Assembly (NCBI RefSeq): GCF_029350975.1
Contig: NZ_JARKMR010000002.1
Coordinates: forward strand, 310,001 to 374,000
Length of the DNA stretch: 64,000 nucleotides
Direction: 5' to 3'
From: Maribacter zhoushanensis
GTDB lineage: Bacteria; Bacteroidota; Bacteroidia; Flavobacteriales; Flavobacteriaceae
Part shown: one piece after another, positions 1-9,112 of the stretch
Numbering within the stretch: the first letter of the stretch is position 1
How the letters are laid out: every line of letters starts with the position of its first letter
Program-made: the position numbers and the translations under genes
The notes under the pieces: generated by a model
Seen by the model: the letters and a program-made list of their open reading frames with translations, nothing else
What the model was told of the DNA's origin: nothing
Databases searched by the model: none

Positions 1-62
1 TAAATACCGTGAAATGATTTAAGAAGTATTTAACCATTAAGAATGGTATAATAGCTAGTATG

Positions 63-260
63 TTACGCTATAAAAGTGTTTACTGAAAAACGAACGCTAC
101 AATTCTTGTACAGGTATTTTTGAAATTTAATGGCATGAGATTGCGATTCAAAAATAACGGCTTCTGTAATGCTGTTCGCTAAAACAAGATGCCCAATAAG
201 GTATTCTACGTAATAGGTGTTGTTTTCAGAAAGAAGAACAAAATTTGGTTTGGTCGTCAC
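63..260 (-). CDS. small uncharacterised protein
   Basis: A 65-residue open frame on the minus strand starting with ATG at 260. The product has no signal peptide, transmembrane segment or motif that I recognise. Residues of note are several aromatic positions in the first third and a basic C-terminal third. It stands alone upstream of the cold-shock gene and is transcribed away from it. Gene status rests only on frame length and a plausible start, so it could be spurious; I cannot assign a function. Confidence 0.45.
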   Translation of the reverse strand: MTTKPNFVLLSENNTYYVEYLIGHLVLANSITEAVIFESQSHAIKFQKYLYKNCSVRFSVNTFIA

Positions 261-498
261 GTTTATTATTTTACGATACTAAAATAAAGCATTTATTTAA
301 GTGATCCTAATTTTTTTGAAATTCCTTGTTAAATGTTCATTCTATTAGGGTTGTGATCTACAGTTATCAATTAATAGTGTAGTTTATGCGAACTGTTATA
401 AAGAAGGTGCTGAACTAAAATAATTTTTGAGTTTTTAATTTTTGGCATTATAATTGTAACTTCTTCAGTAATTATTAATATCAAATTATATTACATTT

Positions 499-693
499 AT
501 GAGTACAGGAACAGTTAAATTCTTCAACGATGCTAAAGGCTTCGGGTTTATTACAGAAGAAGGTTCAACGAACGATCATTTCGTTCACATTTCAGGATTA
601 GTTGATGAGATTCGCGAAGGCGATGAAGTAGAATTCGAACTAACCCAAGGAAAAAAAGGTTTAAACGCAGTTAACGTTAGAGTTATAGAATAA
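499..693 (+). CDS. cspA: cold-shock domain protein (CspA family)
   Basis: A 64-residue single-domain cold-shock protein, the usual length for the family. It shows the RNP1-like segment KGFGFIT (residues 13-19) and the RNP2-like segment HFVHIS (27-32), which form the nucleic-acid-binding face of the OB fold. Family members bind single-stranded RNA and DNA and act as RNA chaperones in the cytoplasm. The gene is monocistronic: a strong hairpin terminator follows directly. About 240 bases of AT-rich sequence precede the ATG, leaving room for a long structured 5' leader as in other cold-shock genes, although I cannot place the promoter with confidence. Confidence 0.95.
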   Translation: MSTGTVKFFNDAKGFGFITEEGSTNDHFVHISGLVDEIREGDEVEFELTQGKKGLNAVNVRVIE

Positions 694-700
694 ACTTCAA

Positions 701-731
701 AAAGTCCGTCAGCAATGACGGACTTTTTTTT
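701..731 (+). terminator. intrinsic terminator of the cold-shock gene
   Basis: A perfect 11-bp stem (AAAGTCCGTCA / TGACGGACTTT) closes a GCAA tetraloop and runs into an uninterrupted T tract, 8 bases after the stop codon of the cold-shock gene. Confidence 0.93.
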
Positions 732-872
732 GGTACACTATCCAAATAAGGTCTAGACAGCCTAATCTTTAAAATGTCTACCATCTTTTTAGATGTCTCA
801 AGGTAAGTGCAATCTTGTAACGCCTTGTTAACAACACGTAATACCATTATTAACTATATATATTATAAACAC

Positions 873-1310
873 ATGTTAAATCAATTAAAGCAAATGGCAA
901 TTCAAAAATTGCAAGAAACAATGAGCGCAAATTCTTTAAATTCTGAAGCTACTAGCGGAGCTGCCGAAGAAGGAGCTTCTTCACTAATCAATAGTCTTAT
1001 GGAAAATGTAAGTGCTGGCGATTTAAGTGCGGTAACAAGCTTATTTTCAAATGACGGTAATGCGACAGAAGACAGCGGTATCGTTCAAAATTTAAAAGGA
1101 AAATTAGCTGAAATACTAGAAAGTAAAGGTATGAACGCTGAAGAAGCGCAAGCGGAAGCTAGCAATGTTGCACCAGGATTGGTAGATAGTCTAAAAGAAA
1201 AGTTTTTATCTAACGAAGCTTCAGATTCGGCTTTTAGTTTAGAAAACCTTAGCGGTTTAGTTGGTGGTGATGCCGGTAGCTTACTAGACAAGGCAAAAGG
1301 ACTTTTCTAA
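873..1310 (+). CDS. uncharacterised Ala/Ser-rich helical protein
   Basis: The frame is open from a GTG at 807, but the ATG at 873 (product begins MLNQLKQMAI) is the better start because the upstream extension is unlike the rest of the protein. This gives 145 residues. The protein is acidic, rich in Ala, Ser, Glu and Leu, and predicted largely helical, with Gly-rich turns near residues 125-135 and no signal peptide. The composition recalls DUF937/YidB-like small proteins, but I cannot show that relationship. It is followed by a hairpin terminator and is probably transcribed alone. Confidence 0.75.
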   Translation: MLNQLKQMAIQKLQETMSANSLNSEATSGAAEEGASSLINSLMENVSAGDLSAVTSLFSNDGNATEDSGIVQNLKGKLAEILESKGMNAEEAQAEASNVAPGLVDSLKEKFLSNEASDSAFSLENLSGLVGGDAGSLLDKAKGLF

Positions 1311-1339
1311 GAGAAATTACTTTTAGCATAGTACATATG

Positions 1340-1367
1340 AAACCGCTCAGTAATGAGCGGTTTTTTT
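1340..1367 (+). terminator. intrinsic terminator (copy 1 of an identical pair)
   Basis: Stem AAACCGCTCA / TGAGCGGTTT with a GTAA tetraloop and seven T residues, about 30 bases after the preceding stop codon. A 32-base stretch including this hairpin is repeated exactly at 1812. Confidence 0.93.
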
Positions 1368-1481
1368 ATGCCTAAAAGCTAAATATGATTTTTGTGTATT
1401 ACGTCTAATTTTTAAGGAAACTTTATTTTTTAACACAATCAATTGAAAAATGACACGTTAATTATACAAAATAAATGGTTT

Positions 1482-1790
1482 ATGAAAATATCGATAAGTT
1501 CCCAAAAAGTAGCTGTTTTAACCGAATTAGAAAGAAAAAGAAAATCGGTAGAGCAATTATTAATGAAGATGGAATCTTATTTGTATGAGCCACAGACACC
1601 TAGTGGCTTTGAGAAAAAACAAAATTTAAAAACTACTATCAACCGTACGGCAACTAGTACAGATGCTTTACTGGAATTATTAAAGATGAACGATATTTCT
1701 ATTATGGAAAGTATGGATGATGTAGAACGCCAAATTGAAGAATGCTACGCCCTAGAACTAGAAGTGGCAAAGTATGTACTCAACAGATAA
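1482..1790 (+). CDS. uncharacterised small coiled protein
   Basis: The frame is open from a TTG at 1443, but the ATG at 1482 (MKISISSQ) is the likelier start, giving 102 residues. The product is highly charged and predicted to be almost entirely helical: an N-terminal helix rich in Lys and Glu, a short Pro-containing link around residues 35-42, and an acidic C-terminal helix. There is no secretion signal or recognisable motif. It lies between two identical terminators, so it is its own transcription unit. Function unknown. Confidence 0.7.
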   Translation: MKISISSQKVAVLTELERKRKSVEQLLMKMESYLYEPQTPSGFEKKQNLKTTINRTATSTDALLELLKMNDISIMESMDDVERQIEECYALELEVAKYVLNR

Positions 1791-1811
1791 AATTAAGCCT
1801 ATATATTATTT

Positions 1812-1839
1812 AAACCGCTCAGTAATGAGCGGTTTTTTT
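1812..1839 (+). terminator. intrinsic terminator (copy 2 of an identical pair)
   Basis: Same stem, GTAA loop and seven-T tail as the hairpin at 1340. The identity extends over 32 bases including four bases beyond the T tract. It lies 21 bases after the stop of the 102-residue protein. Confidence 0.93.
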
Positions 1840-1973
1840 ATGCACAATAGACAAGTATTAAGCGGTTAAGATTTAAAAATTGTAAGGATTTGGTGTTTAA
1901 AATAGGGTAGTAGGTACACTAAAACATATTTTCAAAAGTTTTATATGTACAGCAACTTTTAATAGAATTTTTG

Positions 1974-3149
1974 ATGAATACCTTATTACCGATCTTAAAA
2001 ACATCTGATTACCGTAAAGACGAAAAACTACAGTTTAAAGAGTTTTTATTCAATGATAGTATTGCTCCCGTAGTGGCTTATGGTAAAGATAGTGGCAACG
2101 CCATGGTATATGAAGGTGCTTCGGATGAATCAGATTTGTACGCTAGGTTTCCAGCTATTAAAAAAGAGGCGCTTGATAATTTAAAGGCTATAGATGTGCC
2201 GTATCAAATTACAGAGGCAGAGGGTACAAATGTACTGTTTGCCGAAGGGCATGAGTATGCAAGTGAAAAGATTTTAGATACTGCGTTTATGATCAAGGTA
2301 GCGGCTGATTTAAAGTGCGATACGCTAATGGTGGGTATTCCTTTTAAAGGTGTTTTGATTGCGATTGATGCTAATTCGGATATGCGTTTAAAGTTGCCGG
2401 TGATGGTAAAGCAGTATTTTATTAATCCTCAGCAGGATCCTATTTCAGACAAAGTATTTCTGGTTCAAAACGGGGAAGTGGTTGCCATGGGAGGAGAGAA
2501 ACTACCTGAAAACGAATCTGAGGATAATTTTGTGATTTCTGAGGATAAGGCACAGAATTATAGCATAGCTCTAAAAAGTAAGCATATAGAGGAACTGGTT
2601 ACCGATATAAATACATCGTTTCAGCAAGTAATGCTCATGATTTTGCAACGTAAGTCATTTGGAGGCGAGATTACTTTTAATTTAAGTAGGGCAATTACCA
2701 AAGATCAAGCGCTTATTGATAAATGCAATTCTATAATAGAGCAAATTGAGAAGAATGAGATGTTGCAGACCATTTCTCAGGCATTGGCATCTAGCAAAGT
2801 ACAGTTTAAGTTTTTGCATGATGGTATTTTAATAGCTCCAACAGCGACATCCAAGCCAAAGCAACCTGAAACAGTTGAACAATCGACACCGGAAAAATTT
2901 AAAACAGAATACCAACCTAAGAAAACTATTGCTAATAAGAGCGATAAAATAAAACCGGTAGTTTCAAAACAACAGAAACAGGATACTGTAAAGAAATCTA
3001 AACCCTGGTGGAAATTTTGGGCAAGCGAAGAACAAGATTCTCCGGAAATGATAAAAGCTGCACAAGAAAAAGCGAAACTAGACGAGCTGAAATCTGGTAA
3101 GCAAAAAGATTTCGGTAAATCGGATCATAATAAGTTTATGCCGAAATAG
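1974..3149 (+). CDS. uncharacterised cytoplasmic protein with basic C-terminal tail
   Basis: The frame opens at a TTG in 1971, immediately followed by ATG at 1974, the more natural start, giving 391 residues. Roughly residues 1-290 look like a folded alpha/beta region, with short hydrophobic strands such as LMVGIPFKGVLIAI near 115-130. Residues about 290-391 are a low-complexity, Lys/Glu/Gln-rich tail containing the aromatic patch KPWWKFWAS. There is no signal peptide or membrane segment. I do not recognise the family. It is the last gene before the gene-poor stretch next to the NACHT gene. Confidence 0.8.
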   Translation: MNTLLPILKTSDYRKDEKLQFKEFLFNDSIAPVVAYGKDSGNAMVYEGASDESDLYARFPAIKKEALDNLKAIDVPYQITEAEGTNVLFAEGHEYASEKILDTAFMIKVAADLKCDTLMVGIPFKGVLIAIDANSDMRLKLPVMVKQYFINPQQDPISDKVFLVQNGEVVAMGGEKLPENESEDNFVISEDKAQNYSIALKSKHIEELVTDINTSFQQVMLMILQRKSFGGEITFNLSRAITKDQALIDKCNSIIEQIEKNEMLQTISQALASSKVQFKFLHDGILIAPTATSKPKQPETVEQSTPEKFKTEYQPKKTIANKSDKIKPVVSKQQKQDTVKKSKPWWKFWASEEQDSPEMIKAAQEKAKLDELKSGKQKDFGKSDHNKFMPK

Positions 3150-3893
3150 GGTATAGTAATCAAAGGAACTGTATGGGTATATAAATAGAGAAAATGGATT
3201 ATTAAACATTCTATTTTACATAATATAAATTATAGAACATTTATGTATATCCTAAGAATAGCGTATGTGAAGACTATTCTACATTATTACAGCATAAGCG
3301 ATTAACGCTAAATGCTTAATAAGCATACAACATAAATAAAAGAAATAATCTATTTTAAATTTAAACACAATTTGCCATCGCTAGATTAGGGAAAAAAAGC
3401 TGACCTTTTAGATTCTCTCAAAATTCTCGTATTCGATAAAATGTACGTCATATTTTTTTCTAGAGCATTGTCGGCAGCTTGCCGTAACAGCTAAAACTTC
3501 CGAAAATAAAATTTATGAGCAATTGTACCCCTTGTCTTTGTTTAAAGCTTTTCTTTGGGTGTCCCTAGTATTATGTAAAATAGACTTTCAACATTGTAAC
3601 CAGTAATCGTAATGTTTTATCTTTTTTTTTTCTTGATACGGCATAGTATACTTTGAGCGAGATGATGCGGCGGCGAAACAAAAAAATCAAGGCTGACAGT
3701 TCCGATAGCTATCGGAATTTAGAAACAATGTACGGCTCAGTCGCTATATTTTAGGATCCATTGTAACTCTTAAGACTGCTTTAAGGTAAAAGCATCTTTT
3801 CAATTGTCAAGAAAAATGGTAACCAGACCCCTAAAATATGGCCGCTCCCCTCACCTATTGTTTTAGCCAAAATTCTCTTAGGCCTAACAACTT
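3150..3893. other. gene-free region next to the NACHT gene
   Basis: About 740 bases without a supportable reading frame. It contains long A and T runs, an 18-bp perfect palindrome at 3700, and patches of higher GC (around 3660-3700) that read like a decayed intergenic element. No terminal inverted repeats or target duplications mark an insertion sequence. It may be the remains of genes lost beside the defence-type gene. Confidence 0.6.
3700..3717. repeat. 18-bp perfect palindrome
   Basis: TTCCGATAGCTATCGGAA reads identically on both strands. It lies inside the gene-free region and lacks a T tract, so it is not a standard terminator. A dispersed palindromic repeat or protein-binding site is possible; only one full copy was seen in this window. 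Confidence 0.7.
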
Positions 3894-6800
3894 TTAAACT
3901 ATATACGATAAAGGATTTAATATTTCAGAAAACAAGTCTATCTCATTTGTTATTACGTTGTAACCATATTCATTAGTTGTTTTCATTTCTTTTTGTGCTT
4001 CTCGCCATGATAATACTTCCTCATCGACAATATTCAAATACGTTAAGATTGAATAAAAAGAAATTTTTGCATTAATAGAATCTGTTTTCATTAAGTCCTT
4101 TTTAATTTTTAATTGCAAATTGTTATCCTTTTCTAATCTTGATTTAAGTTGATTTATAAAAAATTTGTGCAGGTGTTTACTCCTAACTATATCACGAAAA
4201 ATCTCTTCAAAAAATAACATTAATCTACTTGCATTATTAAATAAAAACTTAAGATGGTAAAATGCATAATTGTCCATATCTAATCCAAGATATCTATCCT
4301 TAATCTCATTAAATACTTCTTTTAGAATAGGAGCCTTCGGCCAACCAATGCTTAATGCTACAATTTTAGCTTCGTTGTTAAAGAACCTGTCAATCTTAAT
4401 CAATTCACTATAAACATTATCATCATCATAAAAGTTTTTACCTAATAATTGCCCGCCCAAAACACTGTTTTCTTTAGTCAATCGCAAACATATATTTTTT
4501 AACAACAAACTATTTGGTGCTACTCTGTCCAAAAACTTCAATAAATCGCCATTATTTATAGAAGATTGATTCTCCTTAACGTAATCCATGATATATTTAT
4601 ATGAAGGAGAAGCGACAGTGGAATATCTTCCCCAAAAACCCCAATGGGCCTGACTGTCTTCAGAGCTATATCTAGCAAGTTGATTAAAATCACCGTTTAT
4701 TTCTTCATATAAGTATTCGAAATTTTCTATAAGCAATTCAGCCAATGAATCACTAATTTCATTTCTCCCATGACTAAAGCTTATCTGAGGATTAGGCTTT
4801 TTTTCTTTTCCATCTTTTTGAGAAAAGTATAGTTTAAGTTGTTTTGTCATTAGGTAGCCACAAAATGCAACCTGTCTTTGTTCTTCATAATCGTGACCTC
4901 GATAAAAAATCTTTTTCTTACAAACATCAATTATTCTTGATGGATCAGTATTTTGCAATTGTTTAAAATAGTTTATTGCTGCAGATAGCATAATGGCATT
5001 ATCACAATCATTATCAAATTCAGATAATTTTTTTATAATATCCTCGTCAACAATACTTTGTTCCTCAAATTTTTCAACTAAATCTGCTCTTAGTTGAGTG
5101 CTCAATGGTGCTGAAACTTTCAAAAGTTTATCTATAGTCTTCGTTTCTTTCGGATAAGATTGAATCAATAAATAATGATTATTTGGATTTTTCAGAAAAT
5201 AACCAAATGCCATTTTTTTAACGACTTCTTCATCTTTGAAATTGTTAATTAATGAGAGTGCAATACTTTGAGAGGTATGCCAAAAATTATCTTCTGGTAT
5301 TAATGACAATTCATCCACAATAAATCTTTCCAAAATATTGTCTTTAAAATAATCTCTATCTAATTTGATTAACCCATCAATTGCCCTATCTCTATAATCG
5401 GATGACCTATCAAAAATCGTATCTTCGGCAATTTCAATGCCTGTTTTTTTATCATTTTCAAATACGGGATGTAAGTAGTGAAAGGAAGCTTTTCGCCCTA
5501 TTTTATCTCCTACAAAATATTCTTTTAGTACTTTGATAACTTGGGAATCGCCTTCCCATCCGACCAACAAAGCCTGTGTTATCCAATGAGAAAAGTGTGC
5601 ATCACTTAAGTGTTTTAGTAAATGCTCCTTAATTTCATCAGTTCTGCCAACTTGGGAAGCAAAACATACTTCTGGTTCTCTATATTGTTGTTTTAAAATC
5701 CATTGGTCTACCACGGGTATTAATTTCTTATTATCTCTGAAATAGTTTGAAATGTATGACCAAACATCATAGCTATGAAATCCAATAAACGGGTACTCTT
5801 CCGTTTCTATTTCTGAAATGATTCTTTCGATTACTAAATCCTCATTGTTAAATTCATGAAAAAGAACTTTCCATGCTGTTTCTTTTTCGATTCCTCCTCC
5901 CCTGTGACCACGATGTTTTTTTACAGATTCCAGACATAATTTAAATAAATCTTCATCCTTTGGCCAACCATCTATTAGAATGTTAAGAGTATCTTCCCTA
6001 AATTCCCATCCAATATCTCTTTGTATTTTTATTAAATTTTTAAAATCTTCTTTACTATGTGTTCTTAAGTGGACTTTGAGCTTAATTTTAAAAAATAATA
6101 TATCTGGATGTTCCAAGTTCTTCGCTCTTTGAAGGACTTCAAGTTTATGCTTTTTGACAACATTTTTGGTAATGAAACAATTTATTAGAAAAGGAAATAT
6201 TGCAGGGTTGTTAGTCTTGTCTAATAGCTTCTTCACTTCTGAGTATAACCAGTCATCTTCAATGAATAATTGAATAGTATTTGAAGCGTCAACCTTTTGA
6301 TGAATGTTGCCATTGATTAATGAATGAATTAAGAATTTCGATTGTGATTTCGTTATGTCACCTTTATCTATTCTGCGCATAGATGAAATTCGATAGTCCT
6401 GAAACTTGTAATAGTTTGGAAAATATTGAAATAGATATTCTTTTACTAGACTTTTAAGTTTAGCATTATTCAAAGCATTCAATAGGATTTCCCAATAAGA
6501 TTTTTTCTTTGAGTAATTCGTTTCTAATTCAAAGAGTGGCAGTATATCATTAAAATATTTTTTTGCTAAAGTAATTGGGGAATTATTATAGGAAAGTGCG
6601 ATATCATATTTCTGTAATTTTATTAGTTCATTATAGTCGTTATTTTTATTCCCAATAAGGTCAATGGAATTTGTGAACTGCTTAGTTCGACTATTTGGTA
6701 TAATGGAAAAATACAATTGAATAACCTGATTCCATAATGGTATACCGCCGAAAACGGATAAAATATCCTTATATTCATCTTCAGAATTATACATATATCT

Positions 6801-8759
6801 TGCTGCCAAGTACTCCTGAAAGAGTCTATGAGTAAAAGCAATTTCATTTGAGTTTTTTTCAATGATAATACCGTAATCATTTGCTCCAATATCAAAAATT
6901 TCTGAACTGTGCATTTTCGCTTCTGGCCCTTTGAAATCCATTAATTGAACTAAATATTTTTGGATTACATTTTTAGCATCTTCCTTTTCGATTACTCCAT
7001 CATTAAAGTTCTTTTGGATATATATAGCTAACTCTTCAAAAACATCAATCAGCTCAAAATTATATCTTTTGATCTCCGTGATACCTGCAGAGGTTTTTCG
7101 TTTTTTTGGATGAATTGTAATTAAATAATCTGTAATTTTTTCAAGCGCTTTCGTTTTATTATTAGGCAATATTGCATCTCTAAGTCTTTGGGTAATTATA
7201 ATACTTAGTAGCAAAGGGGTTTCAGCTAACTTTTTCAACTCGGCATTCCGATTCAAATCATTAATGAAATCGGAAGTCATTTTCTCCGAATAATCAGCAC
7301 CTCTCTTAACAATGGTAGTTACCCACTTTTCAAACCAGTAGTATATGAATTTGCGCTGCTGAATATCAGAAAACGGTAGTAAATGTATTTCAGCAATTTT
7401 TGGAAAAGAATCTATTAAAAGTTTATAGCCATAAGGTCGACTTGAATAAATTAGTTTAGAATTAGTTAATTCGGATTGTATTTCAATTTTTGAAATTGCG
7501 TGTTGAGCTGAAGATAAATCTGCCAATTCATCAATACCATCAATTAAAAGAATAAGCCTTTCATCATTTAAAGCCTCATTGATTAAATCAATGAAAGCTT
7601 CGTTCTCATGGGACTTGAACCATATTCTTAGCAAATCTGAGAGACTTAGATTGTTATCTTCCTTCAAGTTTTTTGTTATGAAGGCAAATGGCATCCATAT
7701 TGGTAGAAGTTTGCCCCAGTTCTTGGCAGTTATTAAAAACCTTGGCTTAGAAGATAGAATGTCTAACGTTATATTACGCAGTAATGTGCTTTTTCCAGAC
7801 CCAGGGTCACCTAGAACTATTGATTTACGATTTTTAGTTAATTCTGAATCAATATTAACACGTCTTTGGACTAATGTTTCTTTGGTAAAAGATTTCCTGC
7901 TATTTAAATCTATTAGTGCGTTGTTCTTCTGGTTTTCATAAATTTCTGGCAATAGTGTATTAAGGGATTCCTTGAAATCTTTTGAAATTTCATTAGAATC
8001 ATCCTCTAATATTTCCTGGTAGTTTTCCGAGTTAGAGTACTCATATGCGTCAGGCATAATAAACCTTTCTTGCAGAGAATATAAGTCAGATTTCAATTCT
8101 TGGACACCTATTCCAGAGTCATGAAAATTGAATATCACAGAATAAAATTCGAAGAGTTCATTTCTAAGTTTAGCACAGCCGTTCGAATCCAAACGACGTT
8201 TACGGGTTATTAACTCAAGTTTTTCAATTCCATTAAAGAGTTTCACCCATTCACTACCAAAAAAATCATAAACAATTTCTGGTTGTTTTTTTAATAACCT
8301 ACAAATTTGGATTTTATCCCATTTCTTTAGCTTAATCCCTTCTTTTTTCAATTCATCTCTTAACTCATTAAATTTTGTTTGTAACTGAGTTTTATTCATC
8401 TCAAATGTGGTGCAGAAGATGAACTCATCACTTTTTTTATACCACTCGTTTTTTTTGAACAGATTTACGGCCTTATCTATAGTCGATTTTGTTAGAGTCT
8501 TATATCTTTTGCATTGTGAGGAAGAATATTTTCCATTTTCTTTTTTGGCATAAATATCTATTCCTTGTTGACTCTGACCTTTTACACCATAAATTTCACA
8601 GTTATCTACAGAAAAATCAATTTCAAGCATTCTTAAACATAATTTCTCAAAGTCTTCCCATTCAAGATTTTCGATGGGTAAAACTGAAATTTTTTTATCA
8701 ATTGGTGGCTCAATAAACGACTGAGATGGTGTATATAAATAGGAAAATTTTGACTCCAT
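3894..8759 (-). CDS. Mrr-like nuclease / NACHT STAND NTPase (predicted anti-phage sensor)
   Basis: A 1621-residue protein in three parts. Residues about 25-175 resemble a PD-(D/E)XK restriction endonuclease of the Mrr type: WEDFEKLC helix at 34-41, the acidic residue in GID at 66-68, and the Gln-x-Lys pair in QCKRYK at 82-87. Residues about 310-660 form a NACHT ATPase: P-loop GDPGSGKST at 317-325, Walker B LILLIDGIDEL at 402-412, the SSRP segment at 439-442, and the NACHT-associated helix HRLFQEYLAARY near 643-654. The remaining 950 residues lack motifs and look like a helical-repeat sensor. In known bNACHT and Avs proteins the C-terminal part recognises phage products and the NTPase oligomerises to activate the N-terminal effector; here that implies DNA cleavage, which is inference. 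The gene stands alone and is AT-rich. Confidence 0.88.
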   Translation of the reverse strand: MESKFSYLYTPSQSFIEPPIDKKISVLPIENLEWEDFEKLCLRMLEIDFSVDNCEIYGVKGQSQQGIDIYAKKENGKYSSSQCKRYKTLTKSTIDKAVNLFKKNEWYKKSDEFIFCTTFEMNKTQLQTKFNELRDELKKEGIKLKKWDKIQICRLLKKQPEIVYDFFGSEWVKLFNGIEKLELITRKRRLDSNGCAKLRNELFEFYSVIFNFHDSGIGVQELKSDLYSLQERFIMPDAYEYSNSENYQEILEDDSNEISKDFKESLNTLLPEIYENQKNNALIDLNSRKSFTKETLVQRRVNIDSELTKNRKSIVLGDPGSGKSTLLRNITLDILSSKPRFLITAKNWGKLLPIWMPFAFITKNLKEDNNLSLSDLLRIWFKSHENEAFIDLINEALNDERLILLIDGIDELADLSSAQHAISKIEIQSELTNSKLIYSSRPYGYKLLIDSFPKIAEIHLLPFSDIQQRKFIYYWFEKWVTTIVKRGADYSEKMTSDFINDLNRNAELKKLAETPLLLSIIITQRLRDAILPNNKTKALEKITDYLITIHPKKRKTSAGITEIKRYNFELIDVFEELAIYIQKNFNDGVIEKEDAKNVIQKYLVQLMDFKGPEAKMHSSEIFDIGANDYGIIIEKNSNEIAFTHRLFQEYLAARYMYNSEDEYKDILSVFGGIPLWNQVIQLYFSIIPNSRTKQFTNSIDLIGNKNNDYNELIKLQKYDIALSYNNSPITLAKKYFNDILPLFELETNYSKKKSYWEILLNALNNAKLKSLVKEYLFQYFPNYYKFQDYRISSMRRIDKGDITKSQSKFLIHSLINGNIHQKVDASNTIQLFIEDDWLYSEVKKLLDKTNNPAIFPFLINCFITKNVVKKHKLEVLQRAKNLEHPDILFFKIKLKVHLRTHSKEDFKNLIKIQRDIGWEFREDTLNILIDGWPKDEDLFKLCLESVKKHRGHRGGGIEKETAWKVLFHEFNNEDLVIERIISEIETEEYPFIGFHSYDVWSYISNYFRDNKKLIPVVDQWILKQQYREPEVCFASQVGRTDEIKEHLLKHLSDAHFSHWITQALLVGWEGDSQVIKVLKEYFVGDKIGRKASFHYLHPVFENDKKTGIEIAEDTIFDRSSDYRDRAIDGLIKLDRDYFKDNILERFIVDELSLIPEDNFWHTSQSIALSLINNFKDEEVVKKMAFGYFLKNPNNHYLLIQSYPKETKTIDKLLKVSAPLSTQLRADLVEKFEEQSIVDEDIIKKLSEFDNDCDNAIMLSAAINYFKQLQNTDPSRIIDVCKKKIFYRGHDYEEQRQVAFCGYLMTKQLKLYFSQKDGKEKKPNPQISFSHGRNEISDSLAELLIENFEYLYEEINGDFNQLARYSSEDSQAHWGFWGRYSTVASPSYKYIMDYVKENQSSINNGDLLKFLDRVAPNSLLLKNICLRLTKENSVLGGQLLGKNFYDDDNVYSELIKIDRFFNNEAKIVALSIGWPKAPILKEVFNEIKDRYLGLDMDNYAFYHLKFLFNNASRLMLFFEEIFRDIVRSKHLHKFFINQLKSRLEKDNNLQLKIKKDLMKTDSINAKISFYSILTYLNIVDEEVLSWREAQKEMKTTNEYGYNVITNEIDLFSEILNPLSYIV

Positions 8760-9112
8760 GTAAAGAATTAGATAAAATTGTAGGATAAAGCTCTAAAATA
8801 CATGTTTAATTATAATTCTTAAGTCGAATAGAACAAGTATTGCTATTATTTCCATTCCGCACACATTGCCCTCCCTCCTAACGTCGGTCAGTTAATAAGT
8901 GCTCCATTACCTTTTGAGAAGAAAGTTTTTAGAAAGAAAAAAATCAATGAAGATTTGTAGAAACTTTCGCTTTTAACCAAAGCTCAAGTTACATAACGCG
9001 GAACATTATAATTAAAAAAATGAATCATAATTTGTCGTTATATAAAATAGCGGTAAGTTATTGCGAATATTGAGCTAATTCAACAAACTGGCGCTATCAA
9101 TAGTAAAAATTA
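8760..9112. other. intergenic region upstream of the NACHT gene
   Basis: About 350 bases with no gene that I can support. It should hold the promoter of the NACHT gene (minus strand) and the 3' end of the DUF1338 gene transcript. A purine-rich motif (minus strand AGGAGGGAGGGC) at 8854-8879 resembles sequence upstream of the two CHAT-like genes at 11.7 and 19.9 kb. Confidence 0.5.

Noticed and set aside
7579-7941. 120-codon frame on the plus strand opposite the NACHT gene
   Set aside because: It lies wholly inside the nuclease-NACHT coding sequence, antisense to the P-loop region; the minus-strand protein has clear motifs and this frame has none.
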